Made by a program: the position numbers and the translations under genes | Notes under the pieces: generated by a model | Seen by the model: the letters and a program-made list of their open reading frames with translations, nothing else | What the model was told of the DNA's origin: nothing | Database searches by the model: none | Shown here: positions 7,406 through 15,057 of the stretch, one piece after another | How the letters are laid out: every line of letters starts with the position of its first letter | How positions within the stretch are numbered: the first letter of the stretch is position 1 | NCBI GenBank assembly: GCA_027062325.1 | Contig: JAMOTN010000014.1 | Location: 1-52,479 of the forward strand | DNA from: a bacterium | Lineage (GTDB): Bacteria; JAMOTN01 | Reading direction: 5' to 3' | DNA: 52,479 nucleotides

Positions 7406-8350
7406 GTGTCTGGAACCAACAGCAAAAAGGTCGTAGTAGCTCTCGGAGGTAACGCTTTTCAAAATTCAAAGGAAGATAATTACTTTGTGCAACTTAGAAA
7501 AGCAGAAGAGACAGGAAAAATCATTGCTCAGCTTTCTAAAGAAGCAGATGTCATCGTAACACATGGAAACGGACCTCAAGTTGGTGAAGCGTTGTTGCGT
7601 GTTGCAGCAGCTGAAAAGGATGGAATAGATCCAATTCCACTTCATGCATGTGTTGCCAACACTCAGGCACGAATTGGTTTCTCACTTGAGCGGGGAATTA
7701 GACTTGCTCTTAAAAAAGAGGGCATTGAAAAGGAAGTTGCATGTGTCATCACTCAGGTTATCGTCGATGAAAACGACCCAGCGTTTTCCAATCCAAGCAA
7801 ACCAATAGGTCCTTTCATGACAAAAGAAGAGGCAGAGAAAAAAGCAGCAGAGGAAGGTTGGTCGGTAGTTGAAGACGCAGGGCGCGGCTGGAGGCGAGTG
7901 GTTCCGTCCCCTAAGCCACTTAAAGTGGTCGAGCTTCCCGTTATAAAGAAGTTGCTTGAAGAGAAAACAGTAGTTATAGCAGCAGGTGGCGGTGGAATCC
8001 CCGTCAGAGAAAGTGATCTATCAGGACTTGAAGCTGTAATTGATAAAGATTTGGCATCAAGTTTGCTGGCTAGAAATATTGGTGCAGACATGCTCATAAT
8101 TGCAACGGCTGTTGAGAAAGTGTGCCTCAACTTTGGAAAACCCAATGAGAAAAAGCTAGATCGAGTAAGTGTAAAGGAGTTAAAAAAGTATGCTGAAGAA
8201 GGACATTTTAAACCAGGTAGTATGCTTCCCAAAGTTCAGGCTTGTATAGAGTTTGTTGAAGCAACGGGTAATATAGCAGTCATCACCCACCTCAATAAGC
8301 TTGCAGGAGCTGTGGGAAATCCAGAGATTGGCACAGTAATTGTCCCCTAG
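7406..8350 (+). CDS. arcC: Carbamate kinase
   Basis: Carbamate kinase interconverts carbamoyl phosphate plus ADP and carbamate plus ATP; in fermenters it yields ATP from citrulline. The 314-residue protein has the amino-acid kinase motifs VALGGNA (residues 11-17), THGNGPQVG, AAGGGGIPV and DKDLASSLLA, and full family length. Translation starts at GTG 7406, set by AAGGAGGG 6 bases upstream; an overlapping ATG at 7404 is out of frame. Ornithine carbamoyltransferase follows after about 30 bases with its own strong ribosome site. Arginine deiminase is absent from the window. Confidence 0.95.
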   Translation: MSGTNSKKVVVALGGNAFQNSKEDNYFVQLRKAEETGKIIAQLSKEADVIVTHGNGPQVGEALLRVAAAEKDGIDPIPLHACVANTQARIGFSLERGIRLALKKEGIEKEVACVITQVIVDENDPAFSNPSKPIGPFMTKEEAEKKAAEEGWSVVEDAGRGWRRVVPSPKPLKVVELPVIKKLLEEKTVVIAAGGGGIPVRESDLSGLEAVIDKDLASSLLARNIGADMLIIATAVEKVCLNFGKPNEKKLDRVSVKELKKYAEEGHFKPGSMLPKVQACIEFVEATGNIAVITHLNKLAGAVGNPEIGTVIVP

Positions 8351-8383
8351 TTATAAAATTACACTGTTAAAGGAGGGATATTT

Positions 8384-9325
8384 ATGGCTGTAAACATGAA
8401 AGGAAGAGATTTCTTAAGCATCATGGACATAACTCTTGAGGAGATGGAGGCAATATTTGACTTGACAAGGCGTCTGAAACAGGAGCGTCTTGCAGGAATA
8501 AGGCACGATCACATTTTAGCAGGTAGAAAGTTGGCGATGATTTTTGAGAAGCCATCTACCAGAACGCGCGTATCGTTTGAAGTTGGAGCATATGAGCTGG
8601 GGATGTATCCGTTATACCTTTCTGCACGCGACTTGCAACTTGGAAGGGGTGAAACAATTGGAGACACCGCTCGTGTTCTTGAAAGATACGTTGACGGAAT
8701 AATGGCCCGTGTTTTCGAACATGAGAAGCTTGTAGAACTAGCAAACAACGCAGAAATTCCAGTCATAAATGGGCTTTCTGACACTTTCCATCCATGCCAA
8801 ATAATGGCGGATCTTTACACAGTCTTGGAGAAGAAAGGACGTCTTACAGGCCTTAATATGGTATTTGTTGGAGACGGTGCAAACAATATAGCGCACTCTC
8901 TGCTTGTTGGATGCACAAAGGTTGGAATGAATATAACAATTGCAACTCCTGAAGGCTATGACCCCGATGCAAAAATAGTTGAGTATGCTAAAGGACAAGC
9001 TGCTCGTATGCACTGTGAAGTAAAAATTGCACGCGATCCTTATGAAGCAGTGAAAGATGCAGACGTTATTTATACTGATGTATGGGTAAGCATGGGAGAT
9101 GAAGCAGAAGCAGAAAAGAGAAAGAGAGACTTCGCAAACTACCAAGTGAACACAAAGCTGCTTTCCGAAGCAAAAGAGGATGTAATTGTTCTTCATTGTC
9201 TTCCTGCACATCGCGGAGAAGAGATAACCGATGAAGTCATGGATGGTCCACATTCTGTGGTATTTGATGAAGCAGAGAATAGATTACACGTTCAAAAAGC
9301 AATAATGGCAATGCTTATAAGATAG
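8384..9325 (+). CDS. argF: Ornithine carbamoyltransferase
   Basis: The enzyme joins ornithine and carbamoyl phosphate to give citrulline, or runs backwards with carbamate kinase. Its 313 residues contain the carbamoyl-phosphate site STRTR (58-62), HPCQIMADL, the ornithine loop SMG (236-238) and HCLP (271-274), so it is an OTC rather than aspartate carbamoyltransferase. AGGAGGG precedes the ATG. Sequence alone does not separate biosynthetic ArgF from catabolic ArcB; lying directly after carbamate kinase favours a catabolic or ATP-yielding role. No arginine repressor site was recognised. Confidence 0.94.
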   Translation: MAVNMKGRDFLSIMDITLEEMEAIFDLTRRLKQERLAGIRHDHILAGRKLAMIFEKPSTRTRVSFEVGAYELGMYPLYLSARDLQLGRGETIGDTARVLERYVDGIMARVFEHEKLVELANNAEIPVINGLSDTFHPCQIMADLYTVLEKKGRLTGLNMVFVGDGANNIAHSLLVGCTKVGMNITIATPEGYDPDAKIVEYAKGQAARMHCEVKIARDPYEAVKDADVIYTDVWVSMGDEAEAEKRKRDFANYQVNTKLLSEAKEDVIVLHCLPAHRGEEITDEVMDGPHSVVFDEAENRLHVQKAIMAMLIR

Positions 9326-9367
9326 CTAACTATCTGCAATTAATAAAAATAAAAAGGGGGGAGGCTT

Positions 9368-10366
9368 ATGAAAGTTGTATTTAAAAATTTTGTAAGAAGG
9401 GTGTGCCTTCCCCCCATTTTCTTCATTTTCATCATCGCTTTCACATTTATTTTTCTGGAAATTCCAGTGCACGCTTCAACTCTATTTGATAAAGCTCAAA
9501 AATTTGAAGAAGCCGGTAATTTACAGCAAGCGCTCAAGTACTACTTGATGGATGCAGATGCAACTAGAAATTTGGAGGCTGCAAAAAGAGCTGCTGTTTT
9601 GCTTCACAAATTTGGGCGTGATAACGAGGCAATAGCTCTAGCAAGGAAGTTTTCCACTGCCCGCGACACTCTTGAAGAGACAGCTATTGCTGAAAATAAT
9701 CTTACCTTCCTAAAGAAGCTTGATAACACGATTGGTTTATCAGAAGCTGGTCGTCAAGCTCTTAAGCAGCTTGAAATTGAGGAAGAGCACAGGGAAGTGA
9801 TAAAAAATTTAAAGGGTGTTGAGAAACTTTGGCGAAAACGCAACTTTCTCGACACAATTGCAATTCTAACTAAAGAAGCAAAAAACGCAAAGTTTGAAAA
9901 TAACTCTGAGATTCTGCACGAAGCTCTAGTGGTTAACTTCGTGCTTCTGAACTTCTGGGATAACGTTTTAAATGAAAAGGAAAACGTAAGAGACGAAAAT
10001 TTCTTGAAGATGCTAGATATGGTACAAGAGCTATACGATGGGCATAGTAAATTTCAACCTAAAAAATTCTTTGAACTCGCTGAGAAGCTCGAGTGGTCGA
10101 TGCCTGTGAGGTGGCTTACCAACTATGTAATTAAGCTATTGTTCAGCAAAGGAGATCTAGATAATCTCATCGAACTCTTGAATGCATCTCTTAAAACTTC
10201 CTACACACCTATTCTTCAAAAGAGCCTTTTAAACCTTGCAATTCTTTATCACAAATTAGGGGATGATGCAAAAGCTGCTCAGTATTTCTACCAGATTACA
10301 CCTGAACTGCTGCCAGAAGATAGCATCGCTGTTTACAATAAGATGAAAAAGATGTTTCCACAGTAG
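9368..10366 (+). CDS. Secreted helical-repeat (TPR-like) protein
   Basis: A 332-residue protein with a signal peptide (basic MKVVFKNFVRR, long hydrophobic core, likely cleavage near VHAS) followed by paired helices of TPR type, clearest in FEEAGNLQQALKYYLMDAD near the start and YHKLGDDAKAAQYFYQITPE near the end. Such proteins scaffold other envelope proteins. The start has GGGGGAGG a few bases upstream. It follows the OTC gene by 42 bases and may be read from the same transcript, though a functional tie is not apparent. The protein belongs to no family I can name. Confidence 0.78.
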   Translation: MKVVFKNFVRRVCLPPIFFIFIIAFTFIFLEIPVHASTLFDKAQKFEEAGNLQQALKYYLMDADATRNLEAAKRAAVLLHKFGRDNEAIALARKFSTARDTLEETAIAENNLTFLKKLDNTIGLSEAGRQALKQLEIEEEHREVIKNLKGVEKLWRKRNFLDTIAILTKEAKNAKFENNSEILHEALVVNFVLLNFWDNVLNEKENVRDENFLKMLDMVQELYDGHSKFQPKKFFELAEKLEWSMPVRWLTNYVIKLLFSKGDLDNLIELLNASLKTSYTPILQKSLLNLAILYHKLGDDAKAAQYFYQITPELLPEDSIAVYNKMKKMFPQ

Positions 10367-10391
10367 GCATAAGTAGCGTCACATTTCATAC

Positions 10392-10458
10392 AATCACCCC
10401 CTCTATAGACAATGAGGCAACATAAAGCCTGTGCAAACTCAAACCGGGGGGGGTGATT
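10392..10458 (+). promoter_or_regulatory. Long inverted repeat masking a ribosome binding site
   Basis: AATCACCCCC (10392-10401) is the exact reverse complement of GGGGGTGATT (10449-10458), and T-G/C-G pairs can lengthen the stem inward by about four. The right arm is the Shine-Dalgarno region of the 34-residue peptide at 10462. Folded RNA would hide the ribosome site. The loop includes a small AGGC/GCCT hairpin. This is the layout of structured, translation-inert mRNAs such as those of type I toxins. Confidence 0.65.
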
Positions 10459-10461
10459 ATT

Positions 10462-10566
10462 ATGAGCTTCATCACAGCCATTATTGTTGAGTTGCTCGAA
10501 ATCTCCATTGGCTTACTTGGAATAGTTATAAGAATCCTTACACTCATAATTTCAATGCTGGTTTAA
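10462..10566 (+). CDS. 34-residue hydrophobic peptide, type I toxin-like
   Basis: An ATG at 10462 opens a 34-codon frame ending TAA at 10564. The peptide starts MSFITAIIVELLEI and continues through GLLGIVIRILTL to a hydrophobic end: one amphipathic or membrane-spanning helix with only two Glu and one Arg. An unusually G-rich ribosome site (10446-10453) lies about 8 bases upstream and is part of the inverted repeat. Size, hydrophobicity and masked translation resemble type I toxins or small membrane regulators; phenol-soluble-modulin-like or bacteriocin peptides are alternatives. No antisense RNA promoter could be confirmed by eye. The gene is short, so its reality rests on the ribosome site and composition. 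Confidence 0.55.
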   Translation: MSFITAIIVELLEISIGLLGIVIRILTLIISMLV

Positions 10567-10600
10567 TAACAAAGTTATAACTAGCTGAAAAATTCAACAC

Positions 10601-10646
10601 AAACAAAAAGCCTGCTGCAGAAGCTTTCTTGCCCCCACAGCAGGCT
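10601..10646 (-). terminator. Rho-independent terminator after the pilin-like gene
   Basis: On the minus strand AGCCTGCTG (10646-10638) pairs perfectly with CAGCAGGCT (10617-10609) around a 20-base loop, then TTTTTGTTT follows. It lies about 40 bases beyond the pilin stop. The same hairpin lies 3' of the small peptide on the plus strand, but without a T run there. Confidence 0.85.
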
Positions 10647-10688
10647 GGATAAAGTAGTAAGCTACAATTCACATTTAAGCTTTAAAGA

Positions 10689-11243
10689 TTACTGTATAGT
10701 GTCCCATATACTTCTAAGAGTAGCTCCGCCAACCAATTGTGCTCTTATTCCACCATCTCTTCCTTCGGTATCAGTAGCATAATTATTAGTATTCCAACCC
10801 AAATCGAATTTTATCTTATCATCTTCACTCCAGCTTGCTTTTGCAACTAACATGACAAAGTATTTAGTTGCTCCACTCTTTGTTGGAAACTTGACAGCCT
10901 CCGGAGTAAGGTATCCCTTCCTGACAAGAACCTTCAAGAAAGCAGTATCCGAAGAATTCCAAGCACCAGGTTTAACCTCTTCAGAAGAACCACTGTAATC
11001 TCCATCACTATTCCAATCCACTTTCCAATCAGTTGTTCCATTTGTCTCACAAGGATACTTCCACTCAACCAATCTTACTGCTGTCATAATCATACCGTAG
11101 TTTGAAGCAAATGTAGAAAATCTTGCATCCTCAATTGCACTCTGCCCTTTACTGAAAATGTTTGGAGCAACAACTGCTACCAACACCACCAAAATAGCGA
11201 TAACAAGCAACAATTCAAGAAGTGTAAAACCTCTCCTCCTCAT
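10689..11243 (-). CDS. Type IV pilin-like protein
   Basis: A 184-residue prepilin: MRRRG then FTLLELLLVIAILVVLVAVV, the classic class III signal with cleavage after Gly5, Phe at +1 and Glu at +5. The remainder is a soluble head of about 150 residues with two Cys-poor, aromatic-rich segments and no strong match I recognise. ATG 11243 is chosen because GGAGGTG lies 6 bases upstream; the frame is open for five more codons without a better site. It stands alone on the minus strand among plus-strand genes and has its own terminator. It could be a major or minor pilin, or a pseudopilin of a secretion system; the window holds no assembly ATPase. Confidence 0.88.
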   Translation of the reverse strand: MRRRGFTLLELLLVIAILVVLVAVVAPNIFSKGQSAIEDARFSTFASNYGMIMTAVRLVEWKYPCETNGTTDWKVDWNSDGDYSGSSEEVKPGAWNSSDTAFLKVLVRKGYLTPEAVKFPTKSGATKYFVMLVAKASWSEDDKIKFDLGWNTNNYATDTEGRDGGIRAQLVGGATLRSIWDTIQ

Positions 11244-11408
11244 ACAACACACCTCCATTCTGGATTTTAATTTATTTTCCTCCCATTAATTCTTCAAATC
11301 AATTATTTAATTAGCTTACCTACCTTATTTTTTATTATAACACAATAAAAACCTGCCACCTTCCAAAACATTTTAATTCAGCACTCCTTAGATGCAGCAC
11401 CCCAAACG

Positions 11409-11437
11409 TTGTAATAAATCGCCAAGTATTGTAAAAT
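11409..11437 (+). promoter_or_regulatory. Promoter of rpmB
   Basis: TTGTAA at 11409-11414 and TAAAAT at 11432-11437 are separated by 17 bases, the optimal sigma-70 spacing. The ATG of rpmB follows about 50 bases after the -10 box. Confidence 0.65.
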
Positions 11438-11485
11438 AGATAACACAGATTGCGGCATTAAACAATAATCAAAGGAGTGATAGAG

Positions 11486-11677
11486 ATGGCACGTGTATGC
11501 GAAATCTGTGGTAAGAAGCCGGGCTACGGTTACAAAGTTTCTCACTCCAACAAGCACTCTAAAAGACGTTGGATCCCAAATTTACAGCGTGTCAAAGCTA
11601 TTGTGGATGGCAAAGTGAAGAGAATCCGTGTCTGCACCAAATGTTTAAAAGCCGGAAAGGTAAAAAGGGCAGTCTAA
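11486..11677 (+). CDS. rpmB: Ribosomal protein L28 (bL28)
   Basis: bL28 is a small basic protein of the large ribosomal subunit. The 63-residue product starts [12 protein letters not shown], has the hallmark [11 protein letters not shown] and ends with a second CxxC ([10 protein letters not shown]). The two CxxC pairs make it the zinc-binding form. ATG 11486 has AAAGGAGTGA just upstream, so three extra in-frame codons before it are leader. It has its own promoter and terminator and appears to be monocistronic. Confidence 0.97.
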   Translation: MARVCEICGKKPGYGYKVSHSNKHSKRRWIPNLQRVKAIVDGKVKRIRVCTKCLKAGKVKRAV

Positions 11678-11730
11678 AATGCACGTAGGGGTTCACAAAT
11701 TTTTTTATTTGTTCTTTGTTTTTTAATCAG

Positions 11731-11760
11731 AGGGGCACTTCAAAGGTGTCCCTTTTTTTT
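11731..11760 (+). terminator. Rho-independent terminator after rpmB
   Basis: AGGGGCAC (11731-11738) pairs with GTGTCCCT (11746-11753), one G-T pair, 7-base loop, then eight T. The next gene starts only 16 bases beyond it, so that gene depends on read-through or on a promoter hidden upstream. Confidence 0.88.
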
Positions 11761-11775
11761 GTTGAGGTGATTACT

Positions 11776-12672
11776 ATGAAAGGTAAAGTTGCTAAATTTT
11801 TACGGGAACTCACAGTTGGCCTTGTCGCTGTTTTACTTTTATCATCATCTTCTTTGGCTTTCGAAGTAGAGTTTCCTCAACCTAACATTGTAATCACAGA
11901 CTATCCATTCAAGTTCAAAATCAAGATGAATGATAATGATGTGCCACTCACCGTGAAGATCTACGATAGCAAAGGAAAAATTTTATTCTCAGAAACAGAA
12001 ACCTTCTCTTTTGTCGAGATGCCAATAGGCAACCTTTCCTACCACAAAGACAAATTAATTCTTCACATCACAAATAGGAACGGAAAATCCACTAAAATTC
12101 CTTTCTACTTTCATCCGGATGCCGTAATAAACGCAGACTTAAAAGAAAGATGTGCAACTACCAAAGAAGCATTGAATATAGCTGTTATCAACACAAAAAA
12201 AGCGTATCTAATCACAGAAAATCAGGTTACCTCTTTTAAAGATAAAATTTCCCTACCTCTCAAAATCGGTGTAAACAGAGTTAGCGTAGTAGCATTTGGT
12301 AAAAACGGAAAAGTCAAAACGACGCTTTTCACAATAGTGCGTCTCACTCCTGAAATGATTAAGAAAGCAGGCAATATAAAACGCGGTGCTGTTGAAAACC
12401 TCATAAAAGCTAGGGTGGGAGAGATAATAGTACTTCCTACTTTTACATCGCGCAGCATGTTCCCAGGCTTTATAAGATTTAAAGAGGAGGAAGCACGCGC
12501 AAACTTCGCAGTATTTGAATATCTACCTTTAGACTACACTTATTGCCACGTGTTGATTCCCCAAAAAAGAGGCACCTATACCGTGCAAATATGGGCAAAA
12601 GTGGCAAACCCGTTCTTTGAAACCCGCGGCAAAGACTCTCTTCTTGCTACCGTAAAAATTACAGTTGAGTAG
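11776..12672 (+). CDS. Secreted beta-rich protein, unknown function
   Basis: A 298-residue protein with a cleavable signal peptide (MKGKVAKFLRELTVGLVAVLLL, likely cut after SSLA) followed by alternating short beta strands and polar turns, suggesting two or three Ig-like or beta-sandwich domains. It contains only two cysteines beyond the signal (CATT and TYCHV). The start is ATG 11776, with GAGGTGA just upstream; the frame is open through the rpmB terminator but that part is leader. panB begins about 50 bases after it. I recognise no family. Confidence 0.72.
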   Translation: MKGKVAKFLRELTVGLVAVLLLSSSSLAFEVEFPQPNIVITDYPFKFKIKMNDNDVPLTVKIYDSKGKILFSETETFSFVEMPIGNLSYHKDKLILHITNRNGKSTKIPFYFHPDAVINADLKERCATTKEALNIAVINTKKAYLITENQVTSFKDKISLPLKIGVNRVSVVAFGKNGKVKTTLFTIVRLTPEMIKKAGNIKRGAVENLIKARVGEIIVLPTFTSRSMFPGFIRFKEEEARANFAVFEYLPLDYTYCHVLIPQKRGTYTVQIWAKVANPFFETRGKDSLLATVKITVE

Positions 12673-12724
12673 TCACACTCGCACAAAACCGGTTAACATC
12701 AATTCAAAGAAAGGGGGAAAAATC

Positions 12725-13504
12725 ATGTTTACTCCCCTTGCAAAATCGCTAACTAAAGTCTCGCAGGTATGGGTATCAACTTACGATGCATTAACTGCTA
12801 GAATTTGCGAAGAGGCAGGAGTTGACGTAATTCTAGTTGGAGATTCAGTAGCAAATGTATATCTTGGCTTTAGCTCTACCGTTCAGATTTCACTCGAGGC
12901 AATGAAGATATTTACAGGAGCTGTATCTCGTTCTGTATCCATTCCTGTGGTGGCAGACATTCCGTTTGAGAGCACACACTCTCTCGATTCAATAAAACGC
13001 GCAGCAGTGGGACTCATTAAAGAGGGAGCTAGCGCTGTAAAACTTGAAATTCCATCAAAAGAAGCTGTCGATTGGATAATGTCCGTGGCAGAACTTGGCA
13101 TCGAAGTCGTAGCTCACATTGGACTTACTCCCCAAACCTTTATGAAAATCGGAGGCTATAAGAAGCGTGGCAAAGAAAAAAGCGATGCACAGTATCTAAT
13201 TAAACTTGCAAAGCTTTGTGAAAATGCCGGGGCAAGCTGCCTTGTATTGGAAATGGTCAAGCCAGAAGTTGCCGGCGAAATCACTGAATCCCTTTCTATT
13301 CCAACAATAGGCATAGGCAGTGGCTCAAATACCACAGGACAGGTGTTGGTCTTTGCAGACTTAGTGGGTTTAAATCCTGATGCACCACCTTTCGTAAAAA
13401 AATTTGCTAATTGCTATCAGGAAGCTCTTTCAGGCTGTAAAGCATTTGTGGAAACTGTGAAGGAAGGTAAGGGAGAAGCAAAAGTAACTAAAATAGCCGA
13501 TTAA
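12725..13504 (+). CDS. panB: 3-methyl-2-oxobutanoate hydroxymethyltransferase
   Basis: PanB makes ketopantoate from 2-oxoisovalerate and methylene-tetrahydrofolate, the first committed step to pantothenate and CoA. The 259-residue TIM-barrel protein shows VGDSVANVYLG with the metal ligand Asp40, VVADIPF, a KLE strand, HIGLTPQ and GIGSG near the phosphate-like end. Length is typical. ATG 12725 follows AAGGGGG; earlier in-frame codons lack such a site. panC and panD are not in the window. Its neighbours are unrelated secreted proteins. Confidence 0.95.
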   Translation: MFTPLAKSLTKVSQVWVSTYDALTARICEEAGVDVILVGDSVANVYLGFSSTVQISLEAMKIFTGAVSRSVSIPVVADIPFESTHSLDSIKRAAVGLIKEGASAVKLEIPSKEAVDWIMSVAELGIEVVAHIGLTPQTFMKIGGYKKRGKEKSDAQYLIKLAKLCENAGASCLVLEMVKPEVAGEITESLSIPTIGIGSGSNTTGQVLVFADLVGLNPDAPPFVKKFANCYQEALSGCKAFVETVKEGKGEAKVTKIAD

Positions 13505-13509
13505 ATTAT

Positions 13510-13518
13510 TGGTATAAT
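13510..13518 (+). promoter_or_regulatory. Extended -10 promoter of the clostripain gene
   Basis: TGGTATAAT gives a perfect TATAAT with the TGn extension just after the panB stop. No good -35 box is visible, which extended -10 promoters can tolerate. It would give a leader of about 60 bases, including a purine-rich GGAGGGG stretch at about 13544. Confidence 0.55.
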
Positions 13519-13587
13519 AAGGTAGGTAATTTGTTAAATTCAAGGAGGGGTGACCTTCTTTTACACGTTTAGTGTGAGGGGTTAGGT

Positions 13588-15000
13588 ATGAAAATATCAA
13601 AAGTTTTACTTCTTTTTATCACAGTGGCAGCTGCACTATTTTTATCAGCATGTGCTGGAGGGGACGAAAATACTGGCGTAATAATAAACGGAGTTTCTGC
13701 TGCTGAAACTTCCCAAGAGGTTGGACTTGAAGTAACATTTACCGTTGATTTCACAGAGATAAATACCAAAGTTGCTAAAGTAGTATGGGATTTTGATGAT
13801 GGAGCAACAGCAGAAGGAACGACTGTCTCACATACCTTCTGTGCAGGAACTTTTTTTCCAAAAGTATTCGTTTACGACGAAGATGGGCGTGTTTACTTTG
13901 CCAACGCGAAGAGTGTGAAAGTTCCAGCAAAGCTTCTCCTACTAGTTTATATGGGAGCAGACACATCAAATATGACTCCACAAGTTCCAAAAGACTTAGC
14001 TGAGATGGAAAACGCAGATCCTTTTCCAAAAGATGTGGCTGTAGTTTGCTTTGTGGACACAATTCAAACAGACGGAGTGCGATACTATCAAGTTCTTCCA
14101 AAATACTTAAAGACTCTGCAGACTTTGCCTGAGCAAAACAGCGGATCCATATTAACTTTCAAAAACTTTCTCGAGTGGGCAAAGCAGAATTTTTCGTTTG
14201 AACGTGTCATGATCGTTTTATGGGATCATGGAACCGGTTGGTATCCCTACACACGTTCCTCTCCATTCACAAGAGCAATTGTATTTGACGACTATTCTCA
14301 CAGTGCACTCGAGTTATCTGAAGTTGCAGAAGCAATTTCAGATGTATTCACTAAAGTTGATGTCCTTGGATTTGACGCATGTCTAATGGGCTTGATAGAA
14401 ACAGGCAGTGTCTTTAAAAGTGTCGCCTCATATGTAGTAGCAAGTGAGCTTGAAGAGCCCCTTACCGGATGGAATTATGAACTGTTCTTAGAAAAGATCG
14501 CCAACCTTGAAAAGAGTGCTTATCAGGTAGCAAAAGCAGCAGTTGATGCTTACAAAGAAACTTACTCTACATACACTCTTATGGACTGTTCCTTAGCAGT
14601 CTATGATATGTCTTACTGGGCTAATTTGGAACACCAAGTTTCAAATTGGGCTTCAAAGTTAGCTCAGCTTTATTCTGATGATTTTGACAATCGTGTAATG
14701 AATCCCTTCTCAGAAGATTCTCCAACCTACAACGTTAGTGTTAGCTCTCCATCGCTTTACTACTTTGATCTTGAGGGACTGGCTCGCATATGGGTTGACG
14801 CCACAAATACAGCAGGGGCAACTTCCCCCGACATCACTAATGCCGTTCCTTACAGGTGGACATCCGATACTCATAACTGGTGCGGAGTTGGAATAACCGT
14901 TCCTGCAACAGATGAAGTAACAACATGGTGCACATATTTTGAAGATGTCATGCCGGGTTGGGCCTCTTTGATAAAGAGAATAAGGGGAATAACAGAGTAG
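13588..15000 (+). CDS. Clostripain-family (C11) peptidase lipoprotein with PKD-like domain
   Basis: A 470-residue lipoprotein: signal peptide with lipobox LSAC (Cys22), then a PKD/Ig-like domain (VVWDFDDGATAEG, SHTF) at about residues 30-110, then a C11 cysteine peptidase domain. The catalytic pair is visible as WDHGTGW (His214) and FDACLMG (Cys265), inside the expected VYMGAD opening and SELEEP stretch. Clostripain-like enzymes cleave mainly after Arg and often mature by self-cleavage. Anchoring by lipid suggests work on the cell surface, scavenging peptides or processing envelope proteins. The OPT transporter at 30555 could import products, which is speculative. Confidence 0.9.
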   Translation: MKISKVLLLFITVAAALFLSACAGGDENTGVIINGVSAAETSQEVGLEVTFTVDFTEINTKVAKVVWDFDDGATAEGTTVSHTFCAGTFFPKVFVYDEDGRVYFANAKSVKVPAKLLLLVYMGADTSNMTPQVPKDLAEMENADPFPKDVAVVCFVDTIQTDGVRYYQVLPKYLKTLQTLPEQNSGSILTFKNFLEWAKQNFSFERVMIVLWDHGTGWYPYTRSSPFTRAIVFDDYSHSALELSEVAEAISDVFTKVDVLGFDACLMGLIETGSVFKSVASYVVASELEEPLTGWNYELFLEKIANLEKSAYQVAKAAVDAYKETYSTYTLMDCSLAVYDMSYWANLEHQVSNWASKLAQLYSDDFDNRVMNPFSEDSPTYNVSVSSPSLYYFDLEGLARIWVDATNTAGATSPDITNAVPYRWTSDTHNWCGVGITVPATDEVTTWCTYFEDVMPGWASLIKRIRGITE

Positions 15001-15057
15001 TATTTTTGTCTCCCTAAACATATACAATGACACTAAAAGTAAAAGGAGGTTTTCAAA

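Noticed and set aside
13549-13585. Short upstream frame (GTG ... TAG) between the promoter and the clostripain gene
   Set aside because: The start is too close to the purine-rich stretch to be initiated well, and it encodes only about 11 unremarkable residues.
15001-15057. T-box or other riboswitch before thrS
   Set aside because: Only 57 bases with no T-box sequence, specifier loop or terminator pair.
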